From NCBI GenBank assembly GCA_013076295.1, contig RQOL01000495.1, positions 124,001-188,000 on the forward strand: a DNA stretch of 64,000 nucleotides, written 5' to 3'. The first letter of the stretch is position 1; each line of letters starts with the position of its first letter. Source of the stretch: Sanderia malayensis. Lineage: Eukaryota > Cnidaria > Scyphozoa > Semaeostomeae > Pelagiidae. Positions 19,156 through 31,860 of the stretch are shown piece after piece. The notes beneath the pieces were generated by a model, which ran no database searches, was not told the DNA's origin, and saw only the letters and a program-made list of their open reading frames with translations. The position numbers and the translations under genes are program-made.

Positions 19156-22100
19156 ATGGACAAGTCAAAATCCAGGCCCATGGCAAGTGTTTCATCCTTA
19201 ACTCAATCAGAAACTGACGAAGCAGGTTTGTGTCTGCATATTAATTTATTATTATTGTCAGTTAGTATAAAATTGTCAGCATAACAGATTGTCACGGCCA
19301 GGTTGGGTTATTCACCGATTTAATTTGATAATAGTTATTGTGATCCTAATATGATTTTGATTGTTATTCAGTCAGAAAGAAGGATAGCTTTTTTGTGTGA
19401 TTTAATAATGTTTGTGTAATAATGACGAAATGGCAGTAATAACAGTTGATATAGTATGCTGCCTTGCTTGGCTTGGTCTATATACCATTGAATTGCCTAC
19501 TACTGCATTGCATACAGAGGTGGATAACTTGAGTTAACAAATGTTCAAGTTATCAAGGGTTAGAAAGTACTCGCAAAGCTTTCAAGGGAAATAGAAATTG
19601 TTTTGAGTCATCCAAGCCTCGAGTCATCAGGGTTTTACTGTATACAATTAGCATGCTTCCACAACATCTATCGATGCTTTATAATTGAAAATTTGTAGGA
19701 ATAATAGCCAGCCTTTGTCGCAGAACACTAGGAATCTATAACAAATGTGCAGATTTTAATTATGTTGTCTTATTATTTCAAGGCTGGAAAGTTGAGCCGA
19801 AAATAATCAAAATCTTCTCGATAACATTTCTAAAGCAGGAGAGACTGTCATCAGTCAGGTAAGAACCCACTTCATGGATCAATGCTTCAACTCCCTCCCC
19901 CTTTTACAAGCATATGCAGCAAAAACCCGCATATAAGAACAACCCACTTTTAAGAACCTACAGACTGAAATGTCAATATTTCTAGGTAATAATAATAATA
20001 ATTTTGGCAAACACTGTTGGATAGTGCTCAATACACATATGTGTAGAGTAGAGCTGTATATAGAATTAAGTGATACTCAGTGAAAAAGACACATTATTCA
20101 CTGCAACTCTGAGTTTCGTCCTTACGCCCTCATCAGGCAGATTTCTAGGTATTTATTCATAATAAAGTCATTGCTTTGCTTCAATGGAAAATTATTCTGG
20201 CAGCTTACGAATAGTTAAAATTTCCATTAACGAAACTTTAAACCCGCTACACACACTTTTTCATGAAAATAACGTTTCACTTCTCACATTTCTGGGTTTT
20301 TACTATATTCACACAGCTGTTAGCAGTGTTTTTGCGATGTTTCCATGGGTAACTGTATTGTATTTATTTATCTGTAATCTCTGGTCTGCTGGGCTGACAG
20401 ATGAAACTCTGGAGACATTAGCGAAAGCTCTGCAACATTGTCTTTTATTGAAGTAAGTTCAATTGCCATCCTTCTGCAAGCAATACCATAAGCCCTGGAT
20501 TAAGCCCCCACCCAAGAATTATTTGCGAAATAAGCCCCCTCAGGGCTTAATCGAGGACTTGCGGTACTTAATGAATTGGTATTTGGCTGTTGTATGCTGT
20601 CGTCCTTTGTGAAAGATTGTATGCAGTGTGCAATGTGTGTATGCATTGATTGTTTTGATATCTAACTGTTACCACATATTAGAATTGTTGGAATATTGCT
20701 TATGTCCATGGAGAAATTTGCAGTTTAAAATTCTAAATTGTGACGTCACAGGAGTGATGGTGTCGTGGAGTGATGTAATGCTATCATATAACTCAAGACC
20801 TGGAACATCATTCAAATTGTGTTAGGAAGACTTTTTAGGGTCCTTTTTAGCTTGTTATTTGCCTGAATAACAAGCTAAACACTGTTTTTTAGTAGCAGCG
20901 TTTTTTGAATCCAGCCTTCTATTGTTTAAATCGAACCTTCTATTTTTTAAGTCGAGTCCTTTATTGCTTTTCCAAAGGTTTTTGTTGTCTAAGCATTGCA
21001 AATGGTAACAAATATATATGTTTTTATTTTTACAGAGAGTTATGTCTTGATGGGAATGCTTACATCAGAAAGCATCATTATGATCTATTTCTCAAGGAAG
21101 AGAGCAGGTCAGTAGATCCTTGTCATTAACGTCGTTCCCTACCAGACCAGTTTATTCCAGTAGGCCAAATGTGATGCATCAAATCATAACGTCGTTCCCT
21201 ACCAGACCAGTTTATTCCAGTAGGCCAAATGTGATGCATCAAATCATAACGTCGTTCCCTACCAGACCAGTTTATTCCAGTAGGCCAAATGTGATGCATC
21301 AAATCATAACGTCGTTCTCTACCAGACCAGTTTATTCCAGTAGGCCAAATGTGATGCATCAAATCATAACGTCGTTCCCTACCAGACCAGTTTATTCCAG
21401 TAGGCCAAATGTGATGCATCAAATCATAACGTTGTTCCCTACCAGACCAGTTTATTCCAGTAGGCCAAATGTGATGCATCAAATCATAACGTCGTTCCCT
21501 ACCAGACCAGTTTATTCCAGTAGGCTAAATGTGATGCATCAAATCATAGCGTAGCCCCTATTTAACCAATGTTTTTACAGTCAATAGAATTAAAATGTTT
21601 ATAATGTAATGTAATGTAGTTAGTAGAGTATCATTGTATTATTGTGGAATTTAAAATAATGAACCTGAAACCTGAAACCTGAAACCAGTCAACTCTGTCT
21701 AATTTGAGCACCCTGGGGAAGCGTGAAAATGTTCGCATTACAAAAATTTTGAGTTTTAGAAGCTTGTTTCATGAGAATTAGTTCATTAGTGATCCTTGAA
21801 GGGACTGAGAATTCCGTTGGAGTTATGTGAAGCTCGAACTACACGTGCTCGAACTATGCAGATTTGACTGTACATACAGAGGGCAGATATATTGTCCCAA
21901 AAGCAACCTCGTTGCAGTGGAGAGGTTCATCGTTGTGTTGTTGTTGTTCCCCTGTGTTTCTTTGTTGAAGCGCCATTTCATCATGCCAAATATAAAACGT
22001 GGAATGCTGGAATTAGGGAACGCGGGAATGTGCCCCAGAATTCCGGAACAATGATGTAACCAACTGAAAATATGTTGAAATATTGCTTGTGATTTTGATT

Positions 22101-23859
22101 TCAAATCAAACCTATGGTTGCTCTTGTTTGGGGATTAGAACAGGGGCCAGATGCGTTTTTAACCTCGTTTTATCTCTGTGTCTATTAACTATCCCCCATA
22201 ACGAGGAATGTGGTGTGTGTTGGAGAGAGCATTTCGTATTTGACCCTTTATTCTGAGGTATAACAGTGTGGTTACTTGTTTTGATTTCAGCATACAGATC
22301 ATGTCCCTTCGCAATTGTTACGTTAATGATATTGGCGCTGAGAATATTGGAGATGCTCTGATCAACAACAAAAATCTCCTCACTCTCAACCTCTGTTTCA
22401 ACAAGATCACGTGTGTTGGCGCAGAACATATTACAAGAGTAAGTCAGTTTGAATTCATATTTCCTTCTTTGCATGGGGTTAAATGCGTTTGCATCTGCTG
22501 TGTAGAGAAAATGTTGTTCTATTTTTTGTTAATTGCTATATTTTTTTTAAATTTTTTATTCTTCATTGTTTGTAAGCTCTTCATTGCACATTTTTAAAAA
22601 CTTTTTATTTACTTTCTTCTTAAGTTCTTTAGTTGACATTCTTATTAAGCTCTTCATTCTATTTAATTTCTTCATCTTGCATTCTTCTTCATTCTACAAT
22701 TTACTTTCTTCTTCCAGGGCCTTCGCATAAATTGCAGTTTGTTATCTTTGAATCTCGGAAGTAATTTGATCAGCGACAATGGATGCAGCAAGATAGCTGA
22801 GGTATAGCTAGTTTTTTTTTATTTTGAAACTAAATGATATTTTAGTTCACAGCTATTTATCACCTTGATATTATGATATCTATTGCCTTTATTTACAGCT
22901 ATTCATCGCCTTAGTTTACAGCTATCCATTATCTTAGTTAGCAGGTATCTATTGTCTCAGTTTGCAGCTATCCATATCTTAATTTGCAGCTATCTATTGT
23001 CTCAGTTTGCAGCTATCTATTGCCTTAGCTTACAGCTATCCATTATCTTAGTTTGCAGCTATTCATTACCTTAGTTTGCAGCTATCCATATCTTAGTTTG
23101 CAGCTTTTTATTGTCTCAGTTTGCAGCTATCTATTGTCTCAGGTTGCAGCTATCCATCGCCTTAGTTTGCAGCTATCAATTACCTTATCACAGCTATTTG
23201 CAATGGACATTGTATTTAGAACTTCCACATACCTCTTTGCCTTTTGGTATCAAAGAAGGGTAATTTATGTTCATTTATAATGCCCAATATGCCATTTGTG
23301 ATCACATCTGCTATTGCATAGATATCGCTGCATATATTACACAGATATAGCTGCATATATTGCATAGATATCGCTGCATATATTACACAGATATAGCTGC
23401 ATATATTGCATAGATATAGCTGCATATATTGCATAGATATAGCTGCATATATTGCATAGATATAGCTGCATATATTGCATAGATATAACTGCATATATTA
23501 CATAAATAGAGCTGCATATATTACATAGATATAACTGTATATATTGCATAGATATAGCTGCATATATTGCATAGATATAGTTGCATATATTGCATAGATA
23601 TAGCTGCATATATTGCATAGATATAGCTGCATATATTGCATAGATATAGCTGCGTATATTCCACAGATATAGCTGCATATATTGCATAGATATAGCTGCA
23701 TATATTATATAGATATAGCATTATATATTCCATAGATATAGCTTTTTACATTTATTTTTCATTTTGTTTTTAGATTTGTTGCTCTTTTGGATCATGCTGA
23801 AGATGTTTTGAAAGCAACCAAGTTGTTCATTTGCATACCAAAATCAATCACAAGTAGAG
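19156..23859 (+). CDS. LRR (ribonuclease-inhibitor-like) protein gene, incomplete model
   Basis: Plus-strand exons: 19156-19225 (ATG, MDKSKSRPMASVSSLTQSET), 19783-19858, 20401-20452, 21036-21107, 22291-22438, 22718-22801, 23774-23859. Phases agree for 1-2 and for 20401 through 22801, which read as LRRs (LTDETLETLAKAL, LLKELCLDGN, ENIGDALINNKNLLTLNL, SLLSLNLGSNLISDNG) with the roughly 28-residue RI-type spacing. Junctions 19858/20401 and 22801/23774 are out of phase, so exons are missing from the model or the gene is damaged. Tandem repeats fill two introns. The function of this LRR protein is not identifiable; resemblance is to LRRC34/NLRC3-like repeats. Confidence 0.6.
21128..21550. repeat. 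60-bp minisatellite, 7 copies
   Basis: Seven nearly identical 60-bp units starting ACGTCGTTCCCTACCAGACC, beginning about 20 bp after the LRR exon donor at 21107. As 60 is a multiple of three, both strands show long repetitive frames that are not genes. Only a few substitutions separate units, so expansion is recent. Confidence 0.95.
21686..21870. mobile_element. pogo/Tigger-like MITE copy 1
   Basis: 185 bp with ends CAGTCAACTCTGTCTAATTT and GCAGATTTGACTG, followed by TA. Internal GTTCGAA/TTCGAAC blocks are shared with copies at 47534, 49908, 52888 and 55646. End sequence and TA target are typical of pogo/Tigger MITEs. Confidence 0.7.
22880..23190. repeat. ~25-bp tandem repeat (TTTGCAGCTATC..)
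   Basis: About a dozen degenerate units of TTTGCAGCTATCTATTGTCT in the intron after the exon ending at 22801. Confidence 0.8.
23310..23745. repeat. ~24-bp tandem repeat (ATAGATATAGCTGCATATAT)
   Basis: About eighteen units. The same GATATAGCTGCATATATTG core reappears in rearranged form at 25310-25450 (CTATATCCAAGCAATATTCA). All overlapping frames (MQLYLCNICSYIYAIYA type) are repeat artefacts. Confidence 0.9.
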
Positions 23860-23960
23860 GTGAGAATATTTTGTTTCATCCCCCCCCCCACTTTGAGCAT
23901 TTCATATCAGCTAAATTGCTCCCTTAATCCCCCCACCTTCTTTGTCTCCAAACTTATTGC

Positions 23961-24217
23961 TCACCTGGGTGCATGAACTATTAGTTTTGCTCTAAGATGA
24001 CAAAGGTTGTACTCTAACAGGTCATGTTGTTTAACAGTTCATAAGGGTCAAAGTATCAAGGTTCATAAGTCATAAGGTCATTTTTGAATCACCTGGGTGC
24101 ATGAACTATTAGTTTTGCTCTAAAAGGGCAAAGGTCATACTCTAACAGGTCATATCGTTTAACAGCTCATATAGGTCAAAGTATCAAAGTTCATAAGTCA
24201 TAAGGTCATTTTTGAAT
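23961..24217. repeat. 128-bp direct tandem duplication
   Basis: Two copies starting TCACCTGGGTGCATGAACTA, at 23961 and 24089, with a few substitutions; a third truncated start follows at 24217. Confidence 0.85.
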
Positions 24218-25309
24218 CACCTGCGCCTATTGATTAATTAGTACAGAGGGTGGGAATTTTTCCTTTGTGTTGCGATATGTAACAATTCCCCTCTGCGCAC
24301 ACAGTTAACTACTGCAGTCCTTCAGTGTTTGGTTTCCCGCGTGGATCCCGCGTTGTCCCGCGTTGGTTGAAGCAGAGACCTTTGACCAATTACCATGAAG
24401 CTTTGTAGATCAATTTCTGCTTAGGGTGTGGCCTGGTGAAGCTGATCAGGGGGGCTACCATTTGAGTGTCAAATCTCTCGTTTTTGGTCGTTTCGTAAAT
24501 TCATTGGCTGTCAGGAAGTGTTTTGAACGATAAGGCAAAGATTGGCTGAATTTTGGGTGTAAATAGAAAAGTTACAAGAAATCGGAAACTGTTGGTTTTT
24601 TGCATTTTATTTTATACATACAGCAACTTTCTTGTGAGCTACCTGTAAAGTTAATTTGATTTACTTTGTCAGTCTTTTTGCAAACTCCTTTAGTCCAATA
24701 CTTCTTGATTGTAATCGAGAACAAACTTATTACGTCACAAAATGGTTAAGTCGTACATAGATTGAATCAATATAAAGTACCACAATTTAGTTCCCAGATT
24801 AAGAAGGCGCTTAATTCAGAATTTTATTCCCCTAGCAGGCTTTCACGGAGTTTTTACTATAATCATACGTTTACTAAACAAAATATTTGTATTTTACTAT
24901 AAACTCATTATTATTGAAACGAATTTTTAAAAAAGTAGAATTTATTTTTTTATTTTGTTTCTACCCGAGGTTTTGCGAGCATTTATGTTCATGGGGTTTC
25001 AGATTGTTAGTCCGGATGACATGGATTGCATCGATCGCAAAACGGATTACATTTTCATGCAGTACGAATTCGATTAAACCATACCAGCGGATCATTAGAT
25101 TACTAGATCGAAATCAAACCAAAATCAAACCCACTTTCACACTTGAACTTTACTAATACATGATTATAAAATTGGTTTTTACATTTTATTCAACTAACTT
25201 AATTTCCCAATAGATGATTTACTGATGTTAGCAACTGCATAAGGTTAATTTCGTAAATATTTAATTTCGATTTTAGCAATGATGAGTTAAAAAATGATTG
25301 CTTTTTTAT

Positions 25310-25450
25310 TCAAAGTTATATCTCAACAATATTCAGAACTATATCCAAGCAATATTCAAGGCTATATCCAAGCAATATTCAGAACTATATCCAAGCAATA
25401 ATCAGAGCTATATTACAGCAATATATGCAGCTATATCTATGCAATATATA
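25310..25450. repeat. Short tandem array (CTATATCCAAGCAATATTCA)
   Basis: Five or six units of about 27 bp resembling the array at 23310-23745. Confidence 0.75.
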
Positions 25451-25635
25451 TCGACATAATAACATGCACTAAATTCTGCTGCGTAGCATAACGTCTGCGC
25501 AGGAGAACCTAATCGAGTTGTCCTCTCCTTTGTTCTTGTTTTGTTATCAACGTGACGTCACATCAACAAAGATTTCGATTTTGATTTTGATCTTCGGTAT
25601 CAAACTGAGCGTACACCTTCTCTTAAGCTTTCCAT

Positions 25636-26690
25636 CATAGATGAAGTAGGTACTGAATAATCAAGTTTTGAAATAGACTGAAAAATGACTCACAAGGAGT
25701 CGAATTATACTAAATAGGTCTTACTGGTCACGTTGAGACAATTCCCAGCTCCCTAGGAGCAATGGTTCAAAGACCCAGATTTCCCGCGGAGAGCTATTTA
25801 GAATTTCTATCATAGATGAAGTAGGTACTGCAAAATTCAAATTTTGAAATAGACTGAAAAATGGCTCACAAGGACTCGAATTATACAAAATAGGTCCCAC
25901 TGATTACGTCGAGACAGTTTCCAGCTCTCTAGGAGTAATGGTTCGTGAACCCAGATTTCCGGCGGATAGCTATTTAAATTTCTATCATGCATGAAGTAGG
26001 TACTGAAAAGTTCAAATTTTGAAATAGACTGAAAAATGGCTCAAAAGGAGTCGAATTATACTAAATAGGTCCTACTGATCACGTTGAAACAATTCCCAGC
26101 TCTCTAGGAGTAATGGTTCGTGGACCCAGATTTCCCGCGGATAGCTATTTAAATTTCAATCATACATGAAGTAGGTACTGCAAATTTCAAATTTTGAAAT
26201 AGACTGAAAAATGGCTCCAAAGGAGTCGAATTATACTAAATAGGTCCTACTGATCACGTTGAAACAATTCCCAGTTCTCTAGGAGTAATGGTTCGTGGAC
26301 CCAGATTTCCCGCGGATAGCTATTACTTTCCATCATACATGAAGTAGGTACTGAAAAAATCAGATTTTGAAATAGACTCAGAAATGACTCACAAGGAGTC
26401 GAATTATGCTAAATAGGTACTACTGATCACGTTTAAAAAATTCCCAGCTCTCTAGGAGTAATGGTTCGTGGACCCATATTTCCCGCGAATAGCTACCCTT
26501 TCTATCATACATGAAGTAGGTAGCCACTGAAAAAATCAAACTTTGAAATAGACTGAAAAATGGCTCAAAAGGAGTCGAATTATACTAAATAGGTCTTACT
26601 GATCACGTTGAGACAATTCCCAGCTCTCTAGGAGCAATGGTTCAAATTTTAGTGCACCCAGATCTCCCGCGACCATACATGAAGTAGATA
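25636..26690. repeat. ~175-bp satellite, 6 copies plus partial
   Basis: The marker CATxxATGAAGTAGGTACTG recurs at 25636, 25811, 25986, 26161, 26334, 26506 and (partial) 26674, spacing 168-175. Each unit also has TTGAAATAGACTGAAAAATG, GGAGTCGAATTATACTAAAT, CTAGGAG and TCCCGCGGATAGC. Copies differ by scattered substitutions. No consistent long frame. Confidence 0.92.
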
Positions 26691-27590
26691 CTGAAAAATT
26701 TAAGTTTTGAGAGAGACAACAAATATCTTTAAAGAATTAAGAGTATTTTTAAGACGCATGCGTATTATACTTCATATTTTGACAGTCCCGCATTTAAAGT
26801 GTGCACGGAAACCCTCTTTGACTCCAGGTGACAGCAAAGAGGGTTGGTGACCCTTGCTTGTGCAAAATGCCACTGGGGAATTTTAAGTTATTTTCGTTTC
26901 GATATTTCTGGCTTTTACATCTCCATTGGCAAAACGATGAAAGAGTGTGAGCTTTAGTGGCTGCTCGACACGTGGCATAGGTTCCCCCGGGGAAGATAGG
27001 GTTTCGCCGTTCTTTGGCGAAATTTTATTGGAACCGGTTTATTTTCAGATCAGTTTTTTCAAGTTTTCACAATTATTTTCACTTCATTTAAACTATGTTG
27101 AAATTAATTGTTGAAAGTAAGACCGAAATTTCTCAAAGAAGTATTCTTCCTAAGTTTCTCAAGTGGAAGTTTCGGCACCCTCAACAGAAAGTGTTAATAA
27201 ATCTGACTCTATTTGTTACCAAAACTACCCTCTAAATTTATTGATGGGGCACATGTGGGGGTTCCGATAGTACGCATGCGTTTATTAAATTGTTTTCAAT
27301 TTTAAACGGCATCGAACCCATCGCCCAGCGGTATCTACGCCTTTCCTTTTCTTTGATTGGTTCATGTGGTGCACGAGAAGATTGGTATTTCCTGTGAATA
27401 TGTGAATGAAGATCTGGAGATTGGAGCGTTTCCGGTACCCAGTATGCTTTGCTGAGCCAGTGGGAGTATAAAAGCTCAGCCACGTGAAGTTTGAGGCTTT
27501 TGTGGAGAGGAAGAATATCGGGATGACTTGGAAGAAATGTCGAAGAAGAACAACGAAGAAAAACATGGAAGCTGATGCTATGTGACAAAG

Positions 27591-28190
27591 ATGGCGGACA
27601 TTTGTAGTTGGACTAGGCTTTTCTTGTCTTTCAAGACTTCAATGATTAATAAATATGTCAATTGGAAAAAAGGCTGGAAGCTGATAGCTGGAACACCTTC
27701 TGAATGCCTGGAGAAATTATCCGAACTTTCTTCCTTCAGTCAGGTAAGCTTTTTGACTTTGTAGGATGCTTTAGGACTATCATATCTCTTAAATGTATCT
27801 ATTTAGAGCTATTTTTACTTGTCGCTGCTTTCAAAATATGATATTTTATAATAGTTCAGTAATGCCAGCTTAGATGCATAGTTCATTCTAACTCATTGAA
27901 ATTATAATGGTTGTAACGTAAGATAAAAATTGAAGTTGTATTTAAACAGTTTAATAATCTTTTTTAAATCTTTAGTAGTGTATATTCAATGTTTAATGTC
28001 TTTCATACTACTGATTTATAATTTATACCGATTTATGCTACATTTGTTGTGAATTGAAATACTAATGAATTAATGCATCGATTTTAACTTGTAGATTGGT
28101 CATCCGTGGAAAAGAAGCTTGGACCCAAAATCTAAAAACGAAACGAGAAAGGCCAGGAAAAATACAAAAAAGATGATTATAAAGAACTAA
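27591..28190 (+). CDS. Small two-exon gene A, 82 aa, unknown function
   Basis: Start AAGATGGCGG at 27591 (good context). Exon 27591-27743, donor CAG|GTAAGC; acceptor TTGTAG, exon 28095-28190, phase 0, ending TAA. AATAAA follows at 28225-28230. Exon 1 encodes MADICSWTRLFLSFKTSMIN... and ends SSFSQ; exon 2 is Lys/Arg-rich and may be nuclear or nucleic-acid-binding. An inverted paralog of exon 1 with the same length and intact frame lies at 30808-30656. No known family. Confidence 0.5.
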
Positions 28191-28531
28191 AGATTGTATA
28201 ATGGATAATTAATTTTATATTTGCAATAAAAACAATTATTTGAATGAATACATAAATTGAAATATATTTAATTGAAAACTTTATGTGTTGTTGCTGTTGT
28301 TTGCCACTTCCTCCCACTTTTTCAAACTTGTATTATATTATATTCAAATTCGCTATTCAGTGGCTTCCTGCATTAGTAGGTTATTTGTAAACAATGGACT
28401 CCCTGAGATACAAACAAAATAACATTTCCTACCATCAGGTTGTACATTCTTTCTTAATGATTATACCGAAAAAATGAAATAAAAAGAATTAACATTACAG
28501 AAATCTTTTAAATAAAGCAAGTCACGTAGTT

Positions 28532-30808
28532 TCAAATGAAAACTGGCCTAGTCAAAGATTGCTTGGCGGAAAACGAAGAAGAAGCGTCGGATATTTTCAC
28601 CAGCTTCTTAACCATCAGCTTTATTTCAGCATTCTGTAGATAAATAAAACTTGAATATCAGTAAGGTTTGTGCTGTTACAATTAACTGTTAATTACAGAC
28701 AAATATTCCCCGAAATAATATGAATATTGTATACCATTTGTGATTCGCTTATTGCATTGTTAGGTATTCGCCCAGAGTTTTAAATATGTACAAACAATTT
28801 CAGCATTTTTCATAAGTTCATTCGAAGAGATCTCTTCTAATCTTAAATTTTGCGACCAGAGAGCAGTCAAAAGAAAAATGGCTTAAAATACAGAAGTGAT
28901 AGTATTATTAGACCTTACCTGTATTATCTCACTTATGAAGCTTACCTCACCAAGTCAAGAAACTTCAGATAGTGTTTCCAATCATTTAAAACGTGTTCAA
29001 GCTGCATCTACATTCCTGAAAAAGAAAAGTAAATTTAGATTGATTTAATAACGTCATCATATTTTGCTGCCAAAACAATGACAAGTAATAAATATCTCTA
29101 AATAGATAAATTTAAGAGAAATGATAGTCGTAAAGCATCCTACAAGGTCAAAAAGCTTACCTGACTGAAGGAAGAAACTTCGGATAAATTCTCCAGGCAT
29201 TTGGAACGTTAAAGGGCTTATGCAGTCTAAAATTACATATAGTTTTTTTTGCTTAAAAGTATAGAATTCAACATGCTTATCAACATGCCGCAGATAGAAT
29301 TTTAAACTATTTTGTAGTTTTTGAGTTATTCATTTTCAAAATAGGGAATTTGGACAAAATCTGTTGAAGAAATTGACGTCAGAATGATGCGAAATCCCAG
29401 ACACCTTTGCGTACCACGGCCAACAAAATAACAAACCGGGCAGACTGAACAACGCCACGTCAAAATGCAACTTAAAATAGGGAAACAAATACTAATAAAG
29501 AGCATTAAAAAATCATTTCATGGTCGATCATGTGTTGTAGGGGAACCCAACAGCGCGAGTTGGACCAACACTAAATTCACCTTTCTCCGTAAGTCTCGAA
29601 ACTCTTCTAAAGACCTGGATTGGACCGTAACAACTGAAGACAAAACAGTACAATGAACAAAACTCATATGATTCCATAGAATTAATGTTTAACAGTTGCC
29701 AACACTTTATTAAATAACAAATGAACTAACCAATTATCAACATAAGTTTTATTTTCAAAACGGGCATCCAGCTCTTTCAGAGATAGGCCTTCTCAACCCG
29801 ATTCTTTATCATCACTGTCGTACCCAGCTTTGGGTCTTCTTGCAAGAGGTTCTCCTTCGTGCGAGTTTCGACTATACGAACTGACTACTAAATAGTCTTC
29901 GTCTTCTTCGCTATCCTCAAGAAGACTTTCTCCTTCGTTGTCAGAGGAATTTGTTTTGAACTACTATTTTCGCAATCCGACATTTTGAAAAGATTTTAGC
30001 CAGACACTGTTTCAACAACAGGCCGGGCAGCTCTTCCTCAGAGAACAATAGTTGAAGAACAATAGCTTGGTTCATTCTGACGTCACATTTCACCAAAATC
30101 ATGAAAATTTTATTTTTTTCAAAATTTGTCAAAATTTCTGTGTTCCATTGAAAACAATGGAAATTGGCTCATAATGTGAGGAAAATATCGCGCTTTTAGC
30201 CACAGGTGAGATACCTGAAATCGGCGTCGCCTAAGTCGAGTTATTAAAAAAACTGTGGTGCGCGGCCAAATTTTCCCATACTGACCCTTATAAAAAATGA
30301 TTCGCGTGTCATCAAACTGACGTCACAGCTCTTCAACAGACCTGGGTGTGTTTGAGCTTGAAAAAAAACATACTTATACTCGTCAGAAAACACTCAAAAT
30401 AGGTTCATAGTGATACTCAGATCTTTTTCTCTCCATTTCCGTGAAAAAATCGATATGTCATTTTAGGCTGCATAAGCCCTTTAAACGTGTTCAAGCTGCA
30501 TCTACATTCCTGAAAAAGAAAAGTAAATTTAGATTGATTTAATAACGTCATCATATTTTGCTGCCAAAACAATGACAAGTAATAAATATCTCTAAATAGA
30601 TAAATTTAAGAAAAATGATAGTCCTAAAAGTATCCTACAAGGTCAAAAAGCTTACCTGACTGAAGGAAGAAAGTTCGAATAGTTTCTCCAGGCCTTTGGA
30701 AGGTGTTCCAGCTATTAGCTTGCCGGCTTTTTTCCAATTGACATATTTACTAATAACCGAAGTCTTGAACGACAAGGAAAGCATAGTCCAACGACAAATG
30801 TCCGCCAT
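28532..30808 (-). CDS. Small two-exon gene B, paralog of A in opposite orientation
   Basis: Exon 30808-30656 (153 nt, same length as in gene A) encodes MADICRWTMLSLSFKTSVIS..., ending SSFSQ with donor CAG|GTAAGC. Acceptor TCTACAG at 28634 opens exon 28633-28532 in phase 0 (NAEIKLMVKKLVKISDASSS...), ending TGA; 84 aa. Exon 2 is unrelated to that of gene A. The intron holds a partial second copy of exon 1 (29150-29205) and an inserted transposon (29209-30484). The shared region extends upstream of the ATG, so A and B arose by inverted duplication. Confidence 0.4.
29209..30484. mobile_element. DNA transposon remnant with THAP-like fragment
   Basis: Ends TTAAAGGGCTTATGCAG and CTGCATAAGCCCTTTAA, flanked by ACG on both sides (29206-29208, 30485-30487); the related sequence at 28979-29010 has a single ACG. 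Inside, 29497-29580 (+) reads HGRSCVVGEPNSASWTNT, like the start of THAP zinc fingers carried by cnidarian transposons. The element is 1.28 kb and has no full transposase. Confidence 0.6.
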
Positions 30809-31009
30809 CTTTGTTACGTTGCATCAGCTTCCATGTTTTCTTCGTTGTTCTTCTTCGACATTTCTTCCAAGTCATCCCGATATTCTTCCTCTCCACAAAC
30901 CAAGATCAAAGGCCTCAACTTCACGTGGCTGAGATTTTATACTCCCGTTGGCTCAGCAAAGGATACTGGGTACCGGAAACATTATTTCTAGACCATATTT
31001 GGCAATCTA

Positions 31010-31528
31010 ATTTACAACGAGTTTGAAGACCGCTGGATGACAAGGTCTGTCAATTCAACTCAATTGATAGCTGCTCTATTGACAAAAATTTCCAGTTACA
31101 AAGCAGACCAATAAGAACCATTAAAGGCCTCCAGGATGATATTTCTCCTCAAAACAAAAGAAAATTTTACCATCTGCCGGCCAGAGCTTCAAAAATTAAT
31201 AACAGAAATTCCAACAAGGAAAGTAGTTCAGGCTTCTGTTTTTAAAGCGCCAGCGGAATGGTCAAGCTTCATTGGTGGCTTAGCTGAAGCCTCTCCCATT
31301 TCTAGGTTTTTGCATCCGGATTATGATATTCTTGGTCTGGTTGAAAAAATATCAGAAGGCCACCCAATATACAATGACCCCCAAGGCCTTCAACTATTGC
31401 AATTAAAATTTCCCATTCTCTTTTCATTGAGCCTTGCAGTTAAAAACGTGTTCTCCTCCGATGAAATAGAGAACGCTTTAAAACGGATGGTTAGACACTG
31501 CCTCCTGGCCAAAAGGAAAGAATATTAA
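31010..31528 (+). pseudogene. Unrecognised degenerate ORF
   Basis: A frame with LYNEFEDRWMTRSVNSTQLI near 31010-31105 ends in a stop, then continues in a 130-codon frame (31136-31528) containing LQKLITEIPTRKVVQASVF and EWSSFIGGLAEASPISRFL. It looks protein-coding in composition and is flanked by repeat sequence. Probably a transposon or gene remnant; no family recognised. Confidence 0.35.
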
Positions 31529-31727
31529 ACCACTGGCTAAACCTACCAAAATTACGGGAAAGAAGAATTTATGCTGTCGACCAAAGAAAAACGCAAGAAC
31601 CAAAATCGGGTTGTCAGTAAAATTACAAAGGTCATCCATTCCTGCTGCTCGGAGTCTTTACCGTTTTTTGCAAACACGGTGAGTCTGCATATGACAATAA
31701 TAGCATAGCCTATAATATGTTTTCATT

Positions 31728-31860
31728 TCAGTTGTATACTCACTGTATGAAGCTCTTATCAATCCATTATGGGCAGTCCAAAGTAGCAACAACCAATTCA
31801 TGCTCCTACGCAAGGTCAGCAAGCCGCAGCGCAGAAGCAAAGCAAAAAATTATGCTTATA
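31728..31860. repeat. Dispersed repeat with donor-like GTAAGAGC on minus strand, copy 1
   Basis: TATGAAGCTCTTAxCAATCC and the following ~100 bp recur at 53538-53650 and 59402-59470. On the minus strand copies 2 and 3 read ATGGATyG|GTAAGAGC, a good splice donor; copy 1 has GATAAGAGC and has lost it. Confidence 0.6.

Noticed and set aside
21120..21554. 144-codon and 118-codon repetitive ORFs on both strands
   Set aside because: Created by a 60-bp minisatellite; unit length is a multiple of three.
23216..23733. Several ORFs of MQLYLCNICSYIYAIYA type and a CRISPR-like regular array
   Set aside because: Simple 24-bp tandem repeat without unique spacers, in an animal genome.
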